Below, one piece after another: positions 1-12,583 of a stretch of 64,000 bases of DNA. The notes beneath the pieces are model-generated. The model was not told where the DNA came from. It was given only the letters and a program-made list of their open reading frames with translations, and made no database searches. Source of the stretch: Hofstenia miamia (lineage: Eukaryota > Xenacoelomorpha > Acoela > Hofsteniidae); the NCBI GenBank assembly GCA_900660155.1, contig CABFPE010000149.1, positions 301,942-365,941 of the forward strand. The letters run 5' to 3'. The translations under genes and the position numbers were made by a program. The stretch's first letter is position 1, and every line of letters starts with the position of its first letter.

Positions 1-62
1 CAAATTATTTGCTGATGATGATTATATAATATAATCGAAACGTTCAATGTGTTTTCCTTTTA

Positions 63-64
<2 letters not shown>
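1..64 (+). ncRNA. hammerhead-ribozyme-like motif in CRMP intron
   Basis: The core CTGATGA lies at 12-18 and GAAA at 37-40. Between them is a perfect hairpin (GATTATA/TATAATC) around a TAA loop. Bases before the core (TTG) pair with bases after the expected cleavage position (CAA), giving a short stem I, and stem III is minimal (ACGU). One extra base sits between the core and stem II, so activity is uncertain. A (TA)n run follows 25 bases later, as at the two similar motifs near 36.9 and 38.0 kb. Such minimal hammerheads are known from Penelope-like retroelement ends, so this is probably a relic of one. It is in sense orientation in the intron before the 183-269 exon. Confidence 0.42.

Positions 65-96
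<32 letters not shown>
65..96. repeat. (TA)n microsatellite
   Basis: About 30 bases of uninterrupted AT dinucleotides directly follow the hammerhead-like motif. Confidence 0.9.
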
Positions 97-98
<2 letters not shown>

Positions 99-182
99 GT
101 TTTATATAAACATGTCACTATATGATTGGACTCATACTTAGACGATACTTTCAATCACTGATACTATCAGTCTACTTTTTAG

Positions 183-973
183 GGAAGAATTGCCCCTGGG
201 TCTGATGCAGATATAGTTATATGGGATCCCTCCGCTTGCAATGTCATATCAAACTCTGACCAAAATCACGTAAGTAAAATTAAAGTTTCCTATATTGATT
301 ATGCAGAAATATGTTTGAATTCCCAACAAATCTCATTTACTTTTATTCACTCACTCAAGCACATATGTTGTTTGCATAGTACACACCGAAATTTAGCTCG
401 CTTAATATCAAATGAATAATTTCCTCAGCCGTAGACAATTAACAACATCATTAAATTCCAGGAATTTTATCAATTCCAAATTATGTTGCATTTCTTAGTA
501 AATTGTACTTGAGCCTATAAATGCCAAAATTGTACTTCTAATAGGTGAAAAATATTTAATTCTAAACTGCATTAGAAATGGACACATCTACTGGTGAATA
601 TATTCATAAATTATAAGTTTAGGATTTTTTCAAGAAATCATAAAAATTGTTTCGCAGATTAAGGTTAATACAATTTTAAGTGTGAACCAATTAATAAAAA
701 AAGAGTATTATTTAATTTCTAAGTTTGATGAATTAACTATCATACCTCTTAGTCTGTTGATTTCAATGTTTTCGAAGGCATCAAAGTGTTTGGAAAGGCT
801 GTACATGTCATGTGCGGAGGTGTTTCAGTGATAGAAAACGGATATTTGCGCTTATCTCAGGGAAGCGGACGCTATCTTCACCGCAAACCAAATTGCAGCT
901 ACTACTATGATCAGATAAATCAAAGAGTTAAGGTAAAAATTTTCTTTTCATAAGCAATGTATGTATATGTATA

Positions 974-1022
<49 letters not shown>

Positions 1023-2632
1023 GTTTAAAAAATATTTAAATCTTATTTAAGATGATCCTTTAAGAAATTATATTTAATCTAAGGTATTTTGCATAGTTTC
1101 AATTGGTTTCTAACAACTGTCGTTAGGCATCCTATTGGAATTCAATGTCAAATTTGGATTATTAATGAACACTTTAGAATCTAGCGCCAGTACCAATAAA
1201 GCGTGAAGGCTATAAAGGTAGTGATGCTCCAGCAGGTAGACTACCCCAACCTACTGCATCACAAGAAGTACCAATGCAACGTGGAATTAGAGCAGGACCT
1301 GATTTACATAGATCTGGATTTAAGTTAACAGGTGGTTATTTTCTTATAACTATGATACGACAATTATTAATGAATAAAAATCTATGTTATCCCTCACATA
1401 CGCAACAGAATGGAAAAGTGCTAGAAATTAAAAACCTTCGTGTCCACTCGTGTTTTGTATTGGTCTCTTTTCAGTTTCATGAAATTGGAGACCGATCCCG
1501 GACCCTGATTCTACCATAGTTCTGTTCTCATACATCTATTTCTGATCTTGTAATGGGATTGAATGTACTAATGCTGTGCATTATTTAGTAGGATGAATAC
1601 TAAACGCAGATATTACTGACACTTTCTAGTTTAGCAAATATAATATAATAACAAATACTAAATTCGTACCTGTGGAAATTGAAAATTTGATCCTAATCCT
1701 GTACTAATATTGCTCTGTGTTCTATTTTTGGTACTTTGGGACGGGGAACACTAATATATTATTTAATGATTCGAATGAAAACAACAATTGTATTCGGGAG
1801 TCAGTATTTGACTACAATTCTAGGCGGTTGATACATTTAACAAATGATAAATGAATTTCGAGTGAACTAGAAAATTTTCATTTACCTCATTGATATGTAT
1901 GAATTCAGAGCAAGTTATCGTGGTCTACAGCAAATATTGGTTATATTTGATACATTTTTCCTAGGCAATGATCTTGCTCTATATCAAGTACGTTCAAATC
2001 AAATATTGTGGTTTTGGTGGCAAACTATGTCGACCAAGCGCCAGCTTTAGAATAGTGCTTTTTTGGGGCTAGCCTATTTTTTTTCAAAAAAATATTGTCT
2101 GGCCAACTCTCCTGAGGAATGTTGTTTCTCACGAAAATTAGTAGTACATTATATTATTATTTTTTTCAGAGATTATCTTAGGCCCTATCCCGGCCTTGAT
2201 GATTCTAACATCTGCCAACGGATAAGAGACTGCACGTTGAAAATTGCACGTCATAAACGTAATCAGAACGCCTGTTTCAAACATTTCACAAACCCTGTTT
2301 CATACGTCTATAAAAAACCAACCTCGGTTTTATAGTTTTATTTAATCTAGAAACATGTTTAAGTGATTCATTGATTTACTGACGCCTTGCTTGGTTAATT
2401 GTGAAATTTGGGAGTGGCCGTGGATTCATAGTTAATTGACTGTTGGTTGTGCAAAAATGTATTGAAATTTATCTTTCATATGCATTGACGACAATCATGA
2501 ACTACCTGTTTTAATTTGAGACTAAGAATGACATATTTTTTAGGAGAACAAGATGATGACAATGTACCTAGTAGATCTTCTTCTAAGGTTTTGAGGCCAC
2601 CTGGTGGAGGAAGCAGCATTTTTTTAAGATGA
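183..2632 (+). CDS. CRMP: CRMP / dihydropyrimidinase-like protein, 3' four exons (partial)
   Basis: Four exons splice in a consistent phase: 183-269 (phase 0), 753-932 (phase 0), 1178-1331 (ends phase 1) and 2544-2632, which ends in TGA at 2630-2632. Each has an AG acceptor and a GT donor. Exon 1 reads GRIAPGSDADIVIWDP, the C-terminal amidohydrolase motif of dihydropyrimidinases and CRMPs. Exon 2 contains FEGIKVFGKAVHVMCGG and GSGRYLHRK. Exon 3 ends RAGPDLHRSGFKLTG. Exon 4 encodes EQDDDNVPSRSSSKVLRPPG, which matches the tail arrangement of vertebrate CRMPs (DDN-P-R then a PPGG segment) and favours CRMP over the catalytic dihydropyrimidinase. The metal-ligand region of the (beta/alpha)8 barrel would be upstream, outside the window, so activity cannot be judged. 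In known animals CRMPs are cytosolic tetramers that regulate tubulin and axon growth. Reading through exon 3 instead of splicing gives 62 unrelated codons and is less likely. Confidence 0.88.
975..1019. repeat. (TA)n microsatellite in CRMP intron
   Basis: About 45 bases of AT dinucleotides lie between exons 753-932 and 1178-1331, preceded by a degenerate TATG/TATA stretch. Confidence 0.9.
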
Positions 2633-2905
2633 AGTTTACTTCTGTGGACTTTTCGTTTATTGTAAATTTCAATATTTAATGTCAACTCCTAAATTGTAAT
2701 CTTATTGATATTTCTGGCATGTTGTAAGAAAATTGATTTTATAAAAGTTCTATTTACAAAATGTTGTTTAAGTCTTTTGTCAAAAACCACAGCAGTACTG
2801 CAATAATTTATGCGGAAGCAGGCCTCCAGTATTTTTTCTGTTTAGCAACTGCTTTCTTTGAAAGCTATATAACCTTATTAAGCATAATGAAATTTAACGT
2901 TGCGA

Positions 2906-2911
2906 AATAAA
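2906..2911 (+). promoter_or_regulatory. putative polyadenylation signal of CRMP gene
   Basis: A canonical AATAAA about 275 bases after the stop codon. It is the first good match downstream and would give a short 3' UTR. Confidence 0.4.
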
Positions 2912-3374
2912 GGTGATTGGCGTTTCTTTAACATTTTAATAGATAAGAAATATTTAAGAACCACATACACTGAATTTCCGGAAAGCTCATGTATGCATTA
3001 AGTCCAAAGATTTGTTTTTTAGTAAATGTCTTATTAGCTTTTCGCATGAGATTGTATCTAGCCGAATTCAAAAATAGTGTGAGTCAAAATTTGCAAACTT
3101 CAAAATTCATATTTTATCATCAATCAAGGAAAAAGCCAAACTTAGTTAAAAAATATCTACTTCCAACTGAAAAGTGAAACTCAGAAATTTGATTTATTGT
3201 TTGTGAATTTTCTAAGCTAAATTTCAATACTTTTTATTTAATTGTGGTTCACAATTGAAATTGTCCGTTGGAAGAATCATGTAAATAGCTATAGAATATG
3301 ATATGCCTATGTAATATAATTACAAGTGAGCAAACTAATAAAATTTAGAATGCAATTTAAAATGGAAGTTAGTG
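2912..3374. other. AT-rich intergenic, nothing recognised
   Basis: No coding-like, RNA or repeat structure is seen. The short open frame at 2989-3177 has AT-driven composition only. Confidence 0.5.
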
Positions 3375-3377
3375 TAA

Positions 3378-3602
3378 GGCCATGGTTAGATTAGGTGATT
3401 GGTTAAAAGTGATCTGTCACATTTAAAGGAATTTCACGTCTAACCATCAGAGATAATTGGCGATGTGACGATCACAAGGAAATCGAACGCGCACGGTTTC
3501 TTCGTGATCGTCACATCGCTAATTATCTCGGGTGGTTAGACGTGCGATTTACTCAAAATGTGATAGATCACTTTTGAGCAAATCACTAGTCTAACCGTGG
3601 CC
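3378..3602. mobile_element. Harbinger-type MITE with long inverted repeats
   Basis: A 225-bp element that is almost entirely two inverted arms. The left end GGCCATGGTTAGA and right end CTAACCGTGGCC are inverted matches, and the arms continue with TGATCTGTCACATTT and GCGATGTGACGATCAC. The centre (about 3485-3500) is GC-richer. Flanks carry a 3-bp duplication, TAA at 3375-3377 and 3603-3605, as expected for PIF/Harbinger (TWA targets). It has no coding capacity. Confidence 0.72.
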
Positions 3603-3605
3603 TAA

Positions 3606-4829
3606 GTTGTAAAAATCATTGTTTCGAATAAACGGGACTTGCTGCTATAATCAAATGTCAAGATTTCAGCATTTAACTTGTTCAATCGGTCTTGATATGC
3701 ATAGCAGACATCAGCAGCATCAATTCTCCCCAATTTCATTGAATTCCTTAAGTATTTTCAAAATCTCCAAAACGTATTTATTTAGTTCGTACAAATAAAT
3801 AGGAACTGGTCACATTTTCTGTTTTCTATGATTGAATAAATGATTATGATCATTCTGTTAGTAATCTCTGTAAAAAGTAGGTGATGGTTTTTAAGACGCC
3901 AAAGTTATAAATTCACAATGATCGATCATTGAAACTTTCTTTGAAGTAATATGTTATGATTTGCTCCATGTAACCAATGCAAAACGCCAAAAGATGCACA
4001 AAGATATTTAAGAAAACTAAACAACTACAGGTATTAACAATCTTCTCAATGAGAAAGGTAGAGATTTCTAGACCACTTGTTTTAGTCAATAAATGAAGTT
4101 TTATCCCATGCATATGTTGAATCAAAACTAATTGAGAAAAAGATAGTCCTGAATTTAAATATTTCTGATATCTCAATGTTCTACATGGTGATACTTTTGT
4201 CTTTTTCATTGCTGGAAAAAGAATTTCGCTATTCAATTAATATCCAATAGCAAATTGTGATGATTGACTGAGTGGCCAAAACAGGTTTGTTTCTGCTGGA
4301 AATTAGTGCAAGTGATTGCTATATCCTAACGATATTATAAGGAGAAACTTATATGATTTTGCTTGTGGGAAACGTTGGTTAAATAGTTATGATTGCTTTT
4401 CGTATTTACATAACTAGCTGCTGACAGCTTTAGATAAATTTTACTTCATATCGTGCTTTAGAGGTATGTAGTTTGTTTTCAAATATTTATGTCAACAATA
4501 TTTATCTACAGCTTTTAGATGAAATGTTTAAGGTGCCTCCATAGTACAAAAAGCGTGAGTTTGAATAAGTAAAGAAAAATGCCTTAACCATTATTAAGAA
4601 GAAAATTACATCAATTTTCAAGGATTATATTCCTTTAAAGTAAAAAGCTGTTGCAATACATTCATTAATGTGCCATTTTTAGCCTTACCATTTAACTTAA
4701 TAACCTCCAATGATTCCCAATTTTGTTATCTGTGTGTAAGATAAAATACCGCAGGTAAATATTTATTAAATAAGATAAACTAATATTTGTTAAAGATCAT
4801 AATCTGTAATAGACATGATTATTATAAAC
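3606..4829. other. AT-rich intergenic, nothing recognised
   Basis: Both strands were read. The longest frame (3913-4236, minus) has no recognisable domain and looks like chance opening in AT-rich DNA. Confidence 0.45.
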
Positions 4830-4832
4830 TAG

Positions 4833-5393
4833 GGTAGGGCCCGTGCCCTCTCCGTTGTCCGTCCCCGCATCCTAAGCTCGTTATGCCAGTAGCTAAATGT
4901 TGTTCAAATATAATAGCTTGAAGCAACAAGAAAACCTTCAAGTGTGCAATTGTACGTGCATACTTAAACTGTCATATCAAGGATCAATGAACTAACAGCA
5001 TAAACCAAATTAAGCACTTTTGGTAACATTACGTGTAAGTTAATTTTACAATTATAAAATCATAGTGAAGTTCCGTTTCCAGCATATTTATCATCAAGTT
5101 TTGTAAATTCATTGACAAGTCCTGCATCAAACCTCATAACGATAATTGACAAAACATCAAACTGTATGAAAATAATTTAAGTAAACACTACACTGCACTG
5201 CGCGGATGACACTGTATTTTACATTATTTCCAATCTAACGATATGGAAGTTAACAAGTTGCGCTTCTTACATTAGAAAAAATCTATTTTTCTAGTAAAAC
5301 AAATTTCATTTTTTGAAAGTTGAAACATAATTTCTTATTTTTTAGATATTATTTTCTTATTTGAAAACCTTTTTGAATTCAAAAGATATATAG
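4833..5393 (+). repeat. dispersed repeat family A, copy 1
   Basis: About 560 bp, starting ACTAGGGTAGGGCCCGTGCC and ending near AACCTTTTTGAATTCAA. A clear second copy in the same orientation is at 32936-33500 and a diverged inverted piece at 45990-46268. The GC-rich head followed by an AT-rich body resembles the tips of hAT-type elements here, but I found no matching inverted end or target duplication, so the class is open. Confidence 0.65.
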
Positions 5394-5789
5394 TGTCAGG
5401 GACTCAGCCATAATCAAACGCACCCCATATGCAAACCGGTCGTGGTGGGATATTGCTCACTCAAAATATTTAGCGATTTAAAATCCCACCTCATGTTATT
5501 TCCATTTTGGGTGAAACAGGAAATAACATGATAATGGAAAGGTGTTACATCTATGCTGTATGTCGGGAAAACAGCGTGATATAGTTCAACTAAACCGGAA
5601 CTAATGTCAATGTTAATATGAGTCATAATTTGATGTCTTTTTCATTATCAAGTTTAGTTGCATTTGGCATCCGTGTCTCTGTATAATTATATTATTTGAT
5701 TTTGAAATTTGAATCAACATATTTCTTTTCATAAGGCACCATAAAGTATATTGAATTGAACGAAGATTTTATATTGCAGCTGAATTCAT

Positions 5790-5815
5790 TCTCTCTCTCT
5801 TTCTCTCTTGTATAT
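5790..5815. repeat. short (TC)n tract
   Basis: A pyrimidine run of CT dinucleotides just upstream of the hAT relic. Confidence 0.6.
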
Positions 5816-5837
5816 CAGTTATCGACATTCTGTTGAA

Positions 5838-8237
5838 ATGGATAAGGGGAACAACACTCCCAGCCATGATCGAATATGAAAGCAAGAAAAACCACCATCT
5901 GATGGCTCTTCAAGATGTGCTCCCCCAAAAAAAGAAAGCCATGAAGCAGACACAGATTGCACTCCTTCGAAATGATACTCAACTATACCCCATTACCCAT
6001 TCAAACTTAATGAACAAATAGATTAAGAGCAACAGCAACAACAGCAATTCGAGGTGTTTCAAATCTAAAAAGAATGCGTTCCTGCCAATCAACCAATCTC
6101 AAGTACTGAAGGAAAAGAGACAAGTCATGATTCTCACCCAAAGCCACCTGAGACCGTTTCAAGTCTGCTTGCAGATTGTAACATTAGAAATTATTTTGGC
6201 AGCAAAACATCTGATTTTGAAAAAAATTATATCCTCACAACCCAATGGCATGCACATAAGAACTTCAGTTGACCATTCTCCCTTAAAGCACAAGGGCCAA
6301 CAAAGCCACATTGACAAGTATCCCGATTTTTCTTCCAGCTGGTGGAGTGTTGTGCAAGATCTGCGTGGCTCAAAAGAAGAGGAAGCAACTTATCGCATTG
6401 AAGAAAGACTTGGAAAGCTAGTGGTGTTTCCTCTTACCAGATATGTCAGTCTTGCTGGAGGAACAGGTGATCTTGCAATCTCAATACCACCAAAATGCTG
6501 TAGCTCAAAGTCAAGCATTTCTTGCTGATTTCACAATGAAAACTGACATTCACAAGCAAACAAATACAGACAATCAAAAAGCGTGTGAGGGCTGTTGTGT
6601 TCGTCTACGACCAATAATCGAAACGGTTCTGTTTTGTGGACCGAACAATATTGCTCTAGGAGGCTCAGATGATAGTGTTACATTAGAACTTGACGATCTG
6701 AAGTCTGGTAAGGGGAACTTCAGGCGTCTTCTAAACTTTAGAGTAAAATCAGGTGACATGGAGCTAGAGAAACAAGTAAAAAGTACACCAAGAAATGCCT
6801 GCTATAGATCTGCAGAAATCCAGAATCAGATAATAAAATGTACTGGGGATGAAGTACAGGAAAAATTACTGTCCAAAATTAAAAAATCTGGGGTCTATGT
6901 GATAATGGGGGGATGAAATGACTGACGTTTCGTCAACAGAGCAGCTTTCAATTTGCATAAAGTACTATGGTCATGATATAAAAGAGGTTAGAGAAGATTT
7001 TGAAGCATTTCTTGATGTTCTAGACCAAGAGTATGCAGATAAAAGTGAAAGCAGTGAGACTGCAGATGTTACTGTAGACATGATTCCAAAAACCATGGAT
7101 GAATCATTGAAGAAATGTGACGAGGATACGATCTCTGGAAATCGAAGAGCTAAGGTTGACAGGCGAGGTCATTGGAAAGGCGATCCTCAATGTAATTAAA
7201 AGTTGTGGATTATCTGTTGATGCTGCAGTAGGTCAAAGCTACGATGGTGCTTCCGTGATTAGCTCAAATGCAATTGGCACCAGTGCGTATGTGAAAAGCC
7301 TTTGCCCATCAGCAGACTATTATCATTGCTCAGCTCATAACATGACCTTAACCTTGATTCATGCCTCTACACGCTTCCTACGCTTCGTGACATGATAAGC
7401 ACTGTGAAAAGGGTGACAACATTCTTGAAAAAAAGCAACAATAAGATCACATTGCAAAGTGCTATGAAGCTTTCAAGCAGCCATAAAAGCACTGGTAGTT
7501 TTCAGTCGCTATGCAAGACAAGATAGTTCGCAATTGGATGAGCATCAGCAACTGGCAGGATAGCGATGCAAAAATGAATTCAATGGGTTTGGTAAAAGCG
7601 ATCACCAATAGCAAATTCATTATCACTTTATTTAGTTGTGTTGCTGTAACTAAAAATTTTGATTAACTGTCAAAATGCCTACAAGAGAAGAACACATGCT
7701 TGCGAGAAGCAATGGTCCATCCTCAAAACATAAATGACACGCTCCAATATGACCGCAATAACTCTGAGCAGCGTTTTTAAAACTATCTACAAATGGATCG
7801 TAGACTCCATTTCAAGCCTGCGTTTAGAAATTGAGAAACCGCGACTCAGCGACAATTCCATCTACCAAGGCAATCCAAACGTTGACTCTACCGAAGCTTA
7901 CTACAGAGTCGCCATCTACCTTCCATTTATAGACACTGTGCACCAACAGCTTCGCCTACGATTTGGCAATATAGTAAAAATTGCTGCAAACTTTGATTTG
8001 CTATTGCCTGTAAATTGTTTTGAAGCAGAGATGAAAGAGGCAGAGTTCAACAACACTGTCTGCAAACAATGTCCATCCGGATGGCGTCGACGATATTCAT
8101 GCCCAAGTACAGTATCGTCAATGGGTGATGAAATGGAAAAGAGAATTCACAGAAACATCGAATCATTGATTTTCCCTGGATGTAACTATAAAATATTGGA
8201 TATTATTGCAGTGAACGTCATCAAGGATTTACACTAA
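5838..8237 (+). pseudogene. broken hAT transposase (DUF4371 / ZMYM1-like)
   Basis: Fragments in several frames lie in the order expected for the hAT family that carries a TTF-type zinc finger and DUF4371. An N-terminal piece has LLADCNIRNYF (about 6160-6200). A piece with PAGGVLCKICVAQK (about 6330-6390) carries zinc-finger cysteines. DUF4371 follows at 6443-6916 (FLADFTMKTDIHKQTNTDNQ, RPIIETVLFCG). The catalytic RNase-H core includes TDVSSTEQLSICIKYY (about 6920), LTGEVIGKAILNV and VGQSYDGASVISSNAIGT (7150-7280), and CSAHNMTLTL (about 7330). A distal piece has EAYYRVAIYLPFIDTVHQQL (about 7890-7950). At least five frame changes or stops interrupt it. The typical hATC dimerisation end is not clearly present, and no terminal repeats were identified. 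Formerly a cut-and-paste DNA transposase, it is now non-functional. Confidence 0.8.
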
Positions 8238-8324
8238 TACAATATTAAAAGATATATATTACATCCACGAACAATTAATGAAAAACTGAACAGCTTTAAT
8301 ATTATTGAGAAGCAATTTTCAAAC

Positions 8325-8352
8325 AGACTATATATATATATATATATATATA
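8325..8352. repeat. (TA)n microsatellite
   Basis: About 24 bases of TA dinucleotides, 90 bases after the last hAT fragment. Confidence 0.85.
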
Positions 8353-9531
8353 CGGTCTTTGGATACAAAACTTTGAAATATCTACAAAGCGCTGGATACA
8401 AAAAGGCTTTACTGGTGCTAAATTTTATGGCGGAGAGCCCTGGATACGGATGCAAAAAATTTGAAAAGAAATATATATATCAACTACACAAGATTAAAAC
8501 TAAACATATAATGAGAGCATTTCCTTATCAAAGCGAGTTTCTGTTTAAAATGAATGGGATTTCTGCTTACATGATTTGATTTGCACTTAGTAAGCATAGA
8601 GCATCATGCTATAAGTGGTTGAACGAGTGTATACCTTAAAGGAATTAGAATAAAATACATTACAGTAAAATATATTTCATCGGTATTAAATGGTTCATAG
8701 TCTTCCCTGAATGGATTGCTTAAGGCTATCAAATATTCAAAAGCAGCATAATCAAGATGAATTCCATAGTGGAGGTCAGCAACAGTTATTGGAATTTGGA
8801 AATCTATAATGTCGTAATGTACAATAACGAGCAGAATGCAGAATCAGAAGTAATACTTCAACAAATTTTTTATATAACTACAACAAACACGGATAATTAT
8901 GAAAGAATATTCCTGCAAGTAAACGGATGAATCTAAATATTGGACTTTACTGAAATTCATATATCTCCGATTTTAAAAAACGAACTCTGTTTGAGTTTGT
9001 CAAAATTATAAATCAAATGATAGATTTCAATAATTCACTTTCGCCTAAACATAATCTCACACGTGTAACCTCTCAATTTAAATAAAGCTTTTAAAGAGAA
9101 ATCCTTTTCACACCAAATCTTAAATATTTTGGTGACTATTTATAGTAGAAAATATGTAGAAATTTGCATTTTAAATGAATAATTTTGCAGCAATAATTTA
9201 ATGAAGGAATTTCTTCTGTGATTTCAACAATTCATAAAATGAGTGTGGCTAATGCAATTTAGTGCAATATTAGCTGTGCAATGTGTCACTAAAATTGGCA
9301 GAGATGTATATAGCTCGATAATTTGAAAAAGACAGCAGGTGAGCTAGCTTAAAATGTGCTTTATAGGTAATTGAATACAATTTGTAAGGAAAGAATAACT
9401 CATACAAAATTGATAATCTTTTAAAAAAGAGGATCTTGAAAATAATGACATTTGGCAGTTTATGAAACAAATATGTTTTAATATCTGTTTTCCCATTCTC
9501 TGAAAATATTGTTCGGGAAATAACGAAATTG
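8353..9531. other. AT-rich intergenic, nothing recognised
   Basis: No motif is supported. The frame at 8373-8579 includes a threefold GGATAC(A/G) echo but no domain. Confidence 0.4.
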
Positions 9532-9539
9532 TTGCACTT

Positions 9540-9965
9540 CAGTCCAGAAATGGACATGTTCAGGATTTGAACCGAAGAAATTGAAAAGGTGCGCCAACAA
9601 AATGGGCCGAATTTTAAAAACCTGACTATTCCATTACAGTGCACGCAAATCGATTGAATTTTATATAAGTTGTAATTATAAAGTTGAAAAATATAATTTA
9701 CATTTTGGAACTTTTACATTAATATCATATACTTTTCTAAATTTCAATTTAGATTCTTCGATTTCAGTGTTTAGATTTCTTAGAAGTAACTCTATCATAC
9801 GAAATTTTTGTTGAGCAAACCTGCAAAATAAAGAAAATTTTTTGACAGCTATTATAAAAATGGGACTAAAATAGGACGAGGTCACATTTTTTAAATGGGC
9901 TGAGCCTAAAGTGTCCTGGACCAGGACAGTTTTGGGCCTAAGTTTTCGAGCCATGTCCGACTTTG
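9540..9965. mobile_element. small hAT-type non-autonomous element
   Basis: The left end CAGTCCAGAAATGGACATG and the inverted right end CAAAGTCGGACATGG share a GGACATG core. Flanking 8-mers TTGCACTT (9532-9539) and TTGCAGTT (9966-9973) match 7 of 8, the hAT target size. A GGGCCGAATTTT/GGGCCTAAG motif recurs near both ends. A related tip lies at 12584-12650. It does not encode a protein. Confidence 0.45.
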
Positions 9966-9973
9966 TTGCAGTT

Positions 9974-12583
9974 GAAATATGAAGTATTTTGCGTAAAAAC
10001 TGCTTTGCTTAGAACAGGGTTTGAAACGGGTAAACTCTTATACGGTCATTTCAGGTTGGGTTGCAGGTAATATATAATTGTTAGAATGGAATAATTCTAA
10101 CAGATTTAAGAAAATTGAGAAGTCAAACGCTTTGATCTTTAAAATTCCTAATGATTTTAATATCGTAGTATATTTTTATTGATTTCGCATGGTTTTTATT
10201 TAGGCTAAAAGATTTTGCTGCTACCATACTAGCAATATTTATTTGATCAGGACTTGTTGCGGCTAAGTGTTAAACGGATCGGGTTTTTTTGTAATGTAGA
10301 ATCTGAATCTGACAAGCAACGTTGTATATCTTAATAAAAATTATTTTTTCAATCTCAACAGTCAAAGCAGCATGTTACTATAACTTAATTTAATAAGCAG
10401 AGATAATAATTACATCATGAAATCTACTAAATCTACTAGATTTAGAACGGAGTGTCGTCCTTAGTATGCAAAATACTGTACATTAAAAGAGCTGGTCTTC
10501 TAAAATTAATTGAAAACGCATGATGGTAAACATATAAGCAATATACAAAGATGCACATGGATTGACATTCTCCAATCTACATCAATCCGCATCGTCAAAC
10601 TACAAAACAAATTTTGTCAAGCATCTGCCAAAACTCGGCAAAATTTCAGGGATTTTGTATTCTCATACCTATGCTGTAAGAGTAGGCCAGTTACTATATG
10701 ATTACAAAGAATAAGGAAGATCGAGGTAAACGACATGTTTGCTCTAAGATCTAGAAATAAGCAACGACGATTTCTGCCTTTCTCTTGGTAAATTCAATCC
10801 ATCACAAAAAAGCAGCACAGTGGATATTTGGTAGATTATTGATTTTTCAAAGAAATGAATAGAAAACACTAAATTTGACAAAATTTGTGTAAATATTCTC
10901 CAGGTGTCATAACCTAAAGCAGCCATGTTTCAAATTTCAAAATTTATTGAAATTTTTCATGTGCTTCATCTGCATTATATTTAACAAAATTTGCCATTTT
11001 ACTAAAACAAAGCCAAAGTCATCATGAATAATCAATAATAAAATTGAAAGGAATGAGAATGAATTGGTTGTAACAAATGGAAATATTCTAATAACTACAT
11101 AACCATGTTAAATGTTTATAACAAATTTCTTCGAGATAGCAAATGACATGTGCATACAAACTAAAGCTTACAGTAAAATATTTTAGTCCAAAATTTCAAT
11201 AAGAAAGTGTTAACAATAATAGTAAAATGTTGTTAAACATAATAGCCATGTTGATATCAACTAGAAATTCTAGTTTTTATAAATTGAAATCATTTGATGA
11301 ACTTTATGCTAACATGTTAATAATGAACCTTAGTGATGCTGATGGACTCTGATGATATTTTGCAATATATTGTGCGATCTGACCTAATAGCCATGTTCAG
11401 AAGATTTGAACTCAGGAACTAAACTTTATTTCAGAAATAATTTTCTTACTTTGCTTTTCTTAAATTTTTCTTGCATGAGGTTGTTGCAGAGGCCGACTTC
11501 TGGTGCTTAGAAAAATACCGATTGTACCTTCATATTTACCTAACCCAAGTTCAAGTTTATCTAAGTTAATTTCAAAGTTATGAAATATGTAAACTTACTT
11601 TAGGGCATTTTCATGTAAAATATGCAACGCGCTTTACACAAATATTATTGAAAAATATGGTTGTGTTTTATATTGCAGGGAATTTCTATATAGTATAAGA
11701 ATTTCTAGACATCTGCATTAGTAACATAATTAGTAGAAAGAAAAAATTGTCGGGATAAAAATGTTTTTTTGGAATTTTTTGGAACTTTTTAGCCTTTGGT
11801 ACCTTTGTGCCAAACTTCATGACAATGGCATTGGTACGTCAAAACTAAATTTGGGCGAGGGGGTATTTTAACCCCCCAACCCCCACCTTGTGAAAGCAAC
11901 GTACATCAAAAAAGTTATGAGGATTAGGGTTAAGTTTAATGTGTTTTTTTTAAATTCAATTAGATTGCGCTTCCCACAACACTAACTGTAAATACTAAGA
12001 GCCATGGTTTCATTGGAGGCTTACAATGGTGATTTAAATATTGAAGCTAGTTTGGTTTCAAGCTTAGATCGTATGCACTTGCACTCATTTTTGATGGCAG
12101 TGTTTCAAAAACGTGCATTTTGCTATAAGCACACTAGTAGTTGCTCACTAATTTCGTCTCATTCTATTCTTAGACATTTATTTTGTATATTGCTATATAC
12201 ATGGATCCATCACAATTTTCAAATCCATACATTTGAAAATCATACTAAATGTCTTATTAATTAAATTCTTCTTTTTTAAGTGTTGCTCAACATGATTTTA
12301 CTTGCTTATCAAATTTATAGATAGTTATTGATTAAATAATTGAGATTCAGCTTATAGCCAACACTAAAACTAACAATTGACCCAATGAGTCTCCTGACTT
12401 TTGATAGTCTACTAGATTACCCAGATTTTCGAATCTCATTTGTGGAAAACTGAATAGAGCCCAAATTTTTGTTATGTATGCCATTTAAATAAATGATATT
12501 TGAACTTACTTATTTTACTAATTAAAGAAACGTAGATGGAATTTTATAAAAAAAATTTTTTACCAAAGTTTGTTTCGAACAGA
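9974..12583. other. AT-rich intergenic with minor GC islands
   Basis: No gene is recognised. A G/C-rich dyad near 11858-11886 (GAGGGGGTATTTT then AACCCCCCAACCCCC) follows a non-AT-rich stretch from about 11795. It could be a repeat edge, but I saw no second copy. Confidence 0.4.

Noticed and set aside
1274-1519. 81-codon frame starting at an internal Met
   Set aside because: Its first part is the end of CRMP exon 3 (1178-1331). The rest is intron read-through with no similarity, and a GT donor at 1332 joins in phase to the exon at 2544.
2476-2685. 69-codon minus-strand frame
   Set aside because: It is antisense to the last CRMP exon and has no support of its own.
6574-6759. 61-codon minus-strand frame
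   Set aside because: Shadow of the DUF4371 part of the hAT transposase on the other strand.
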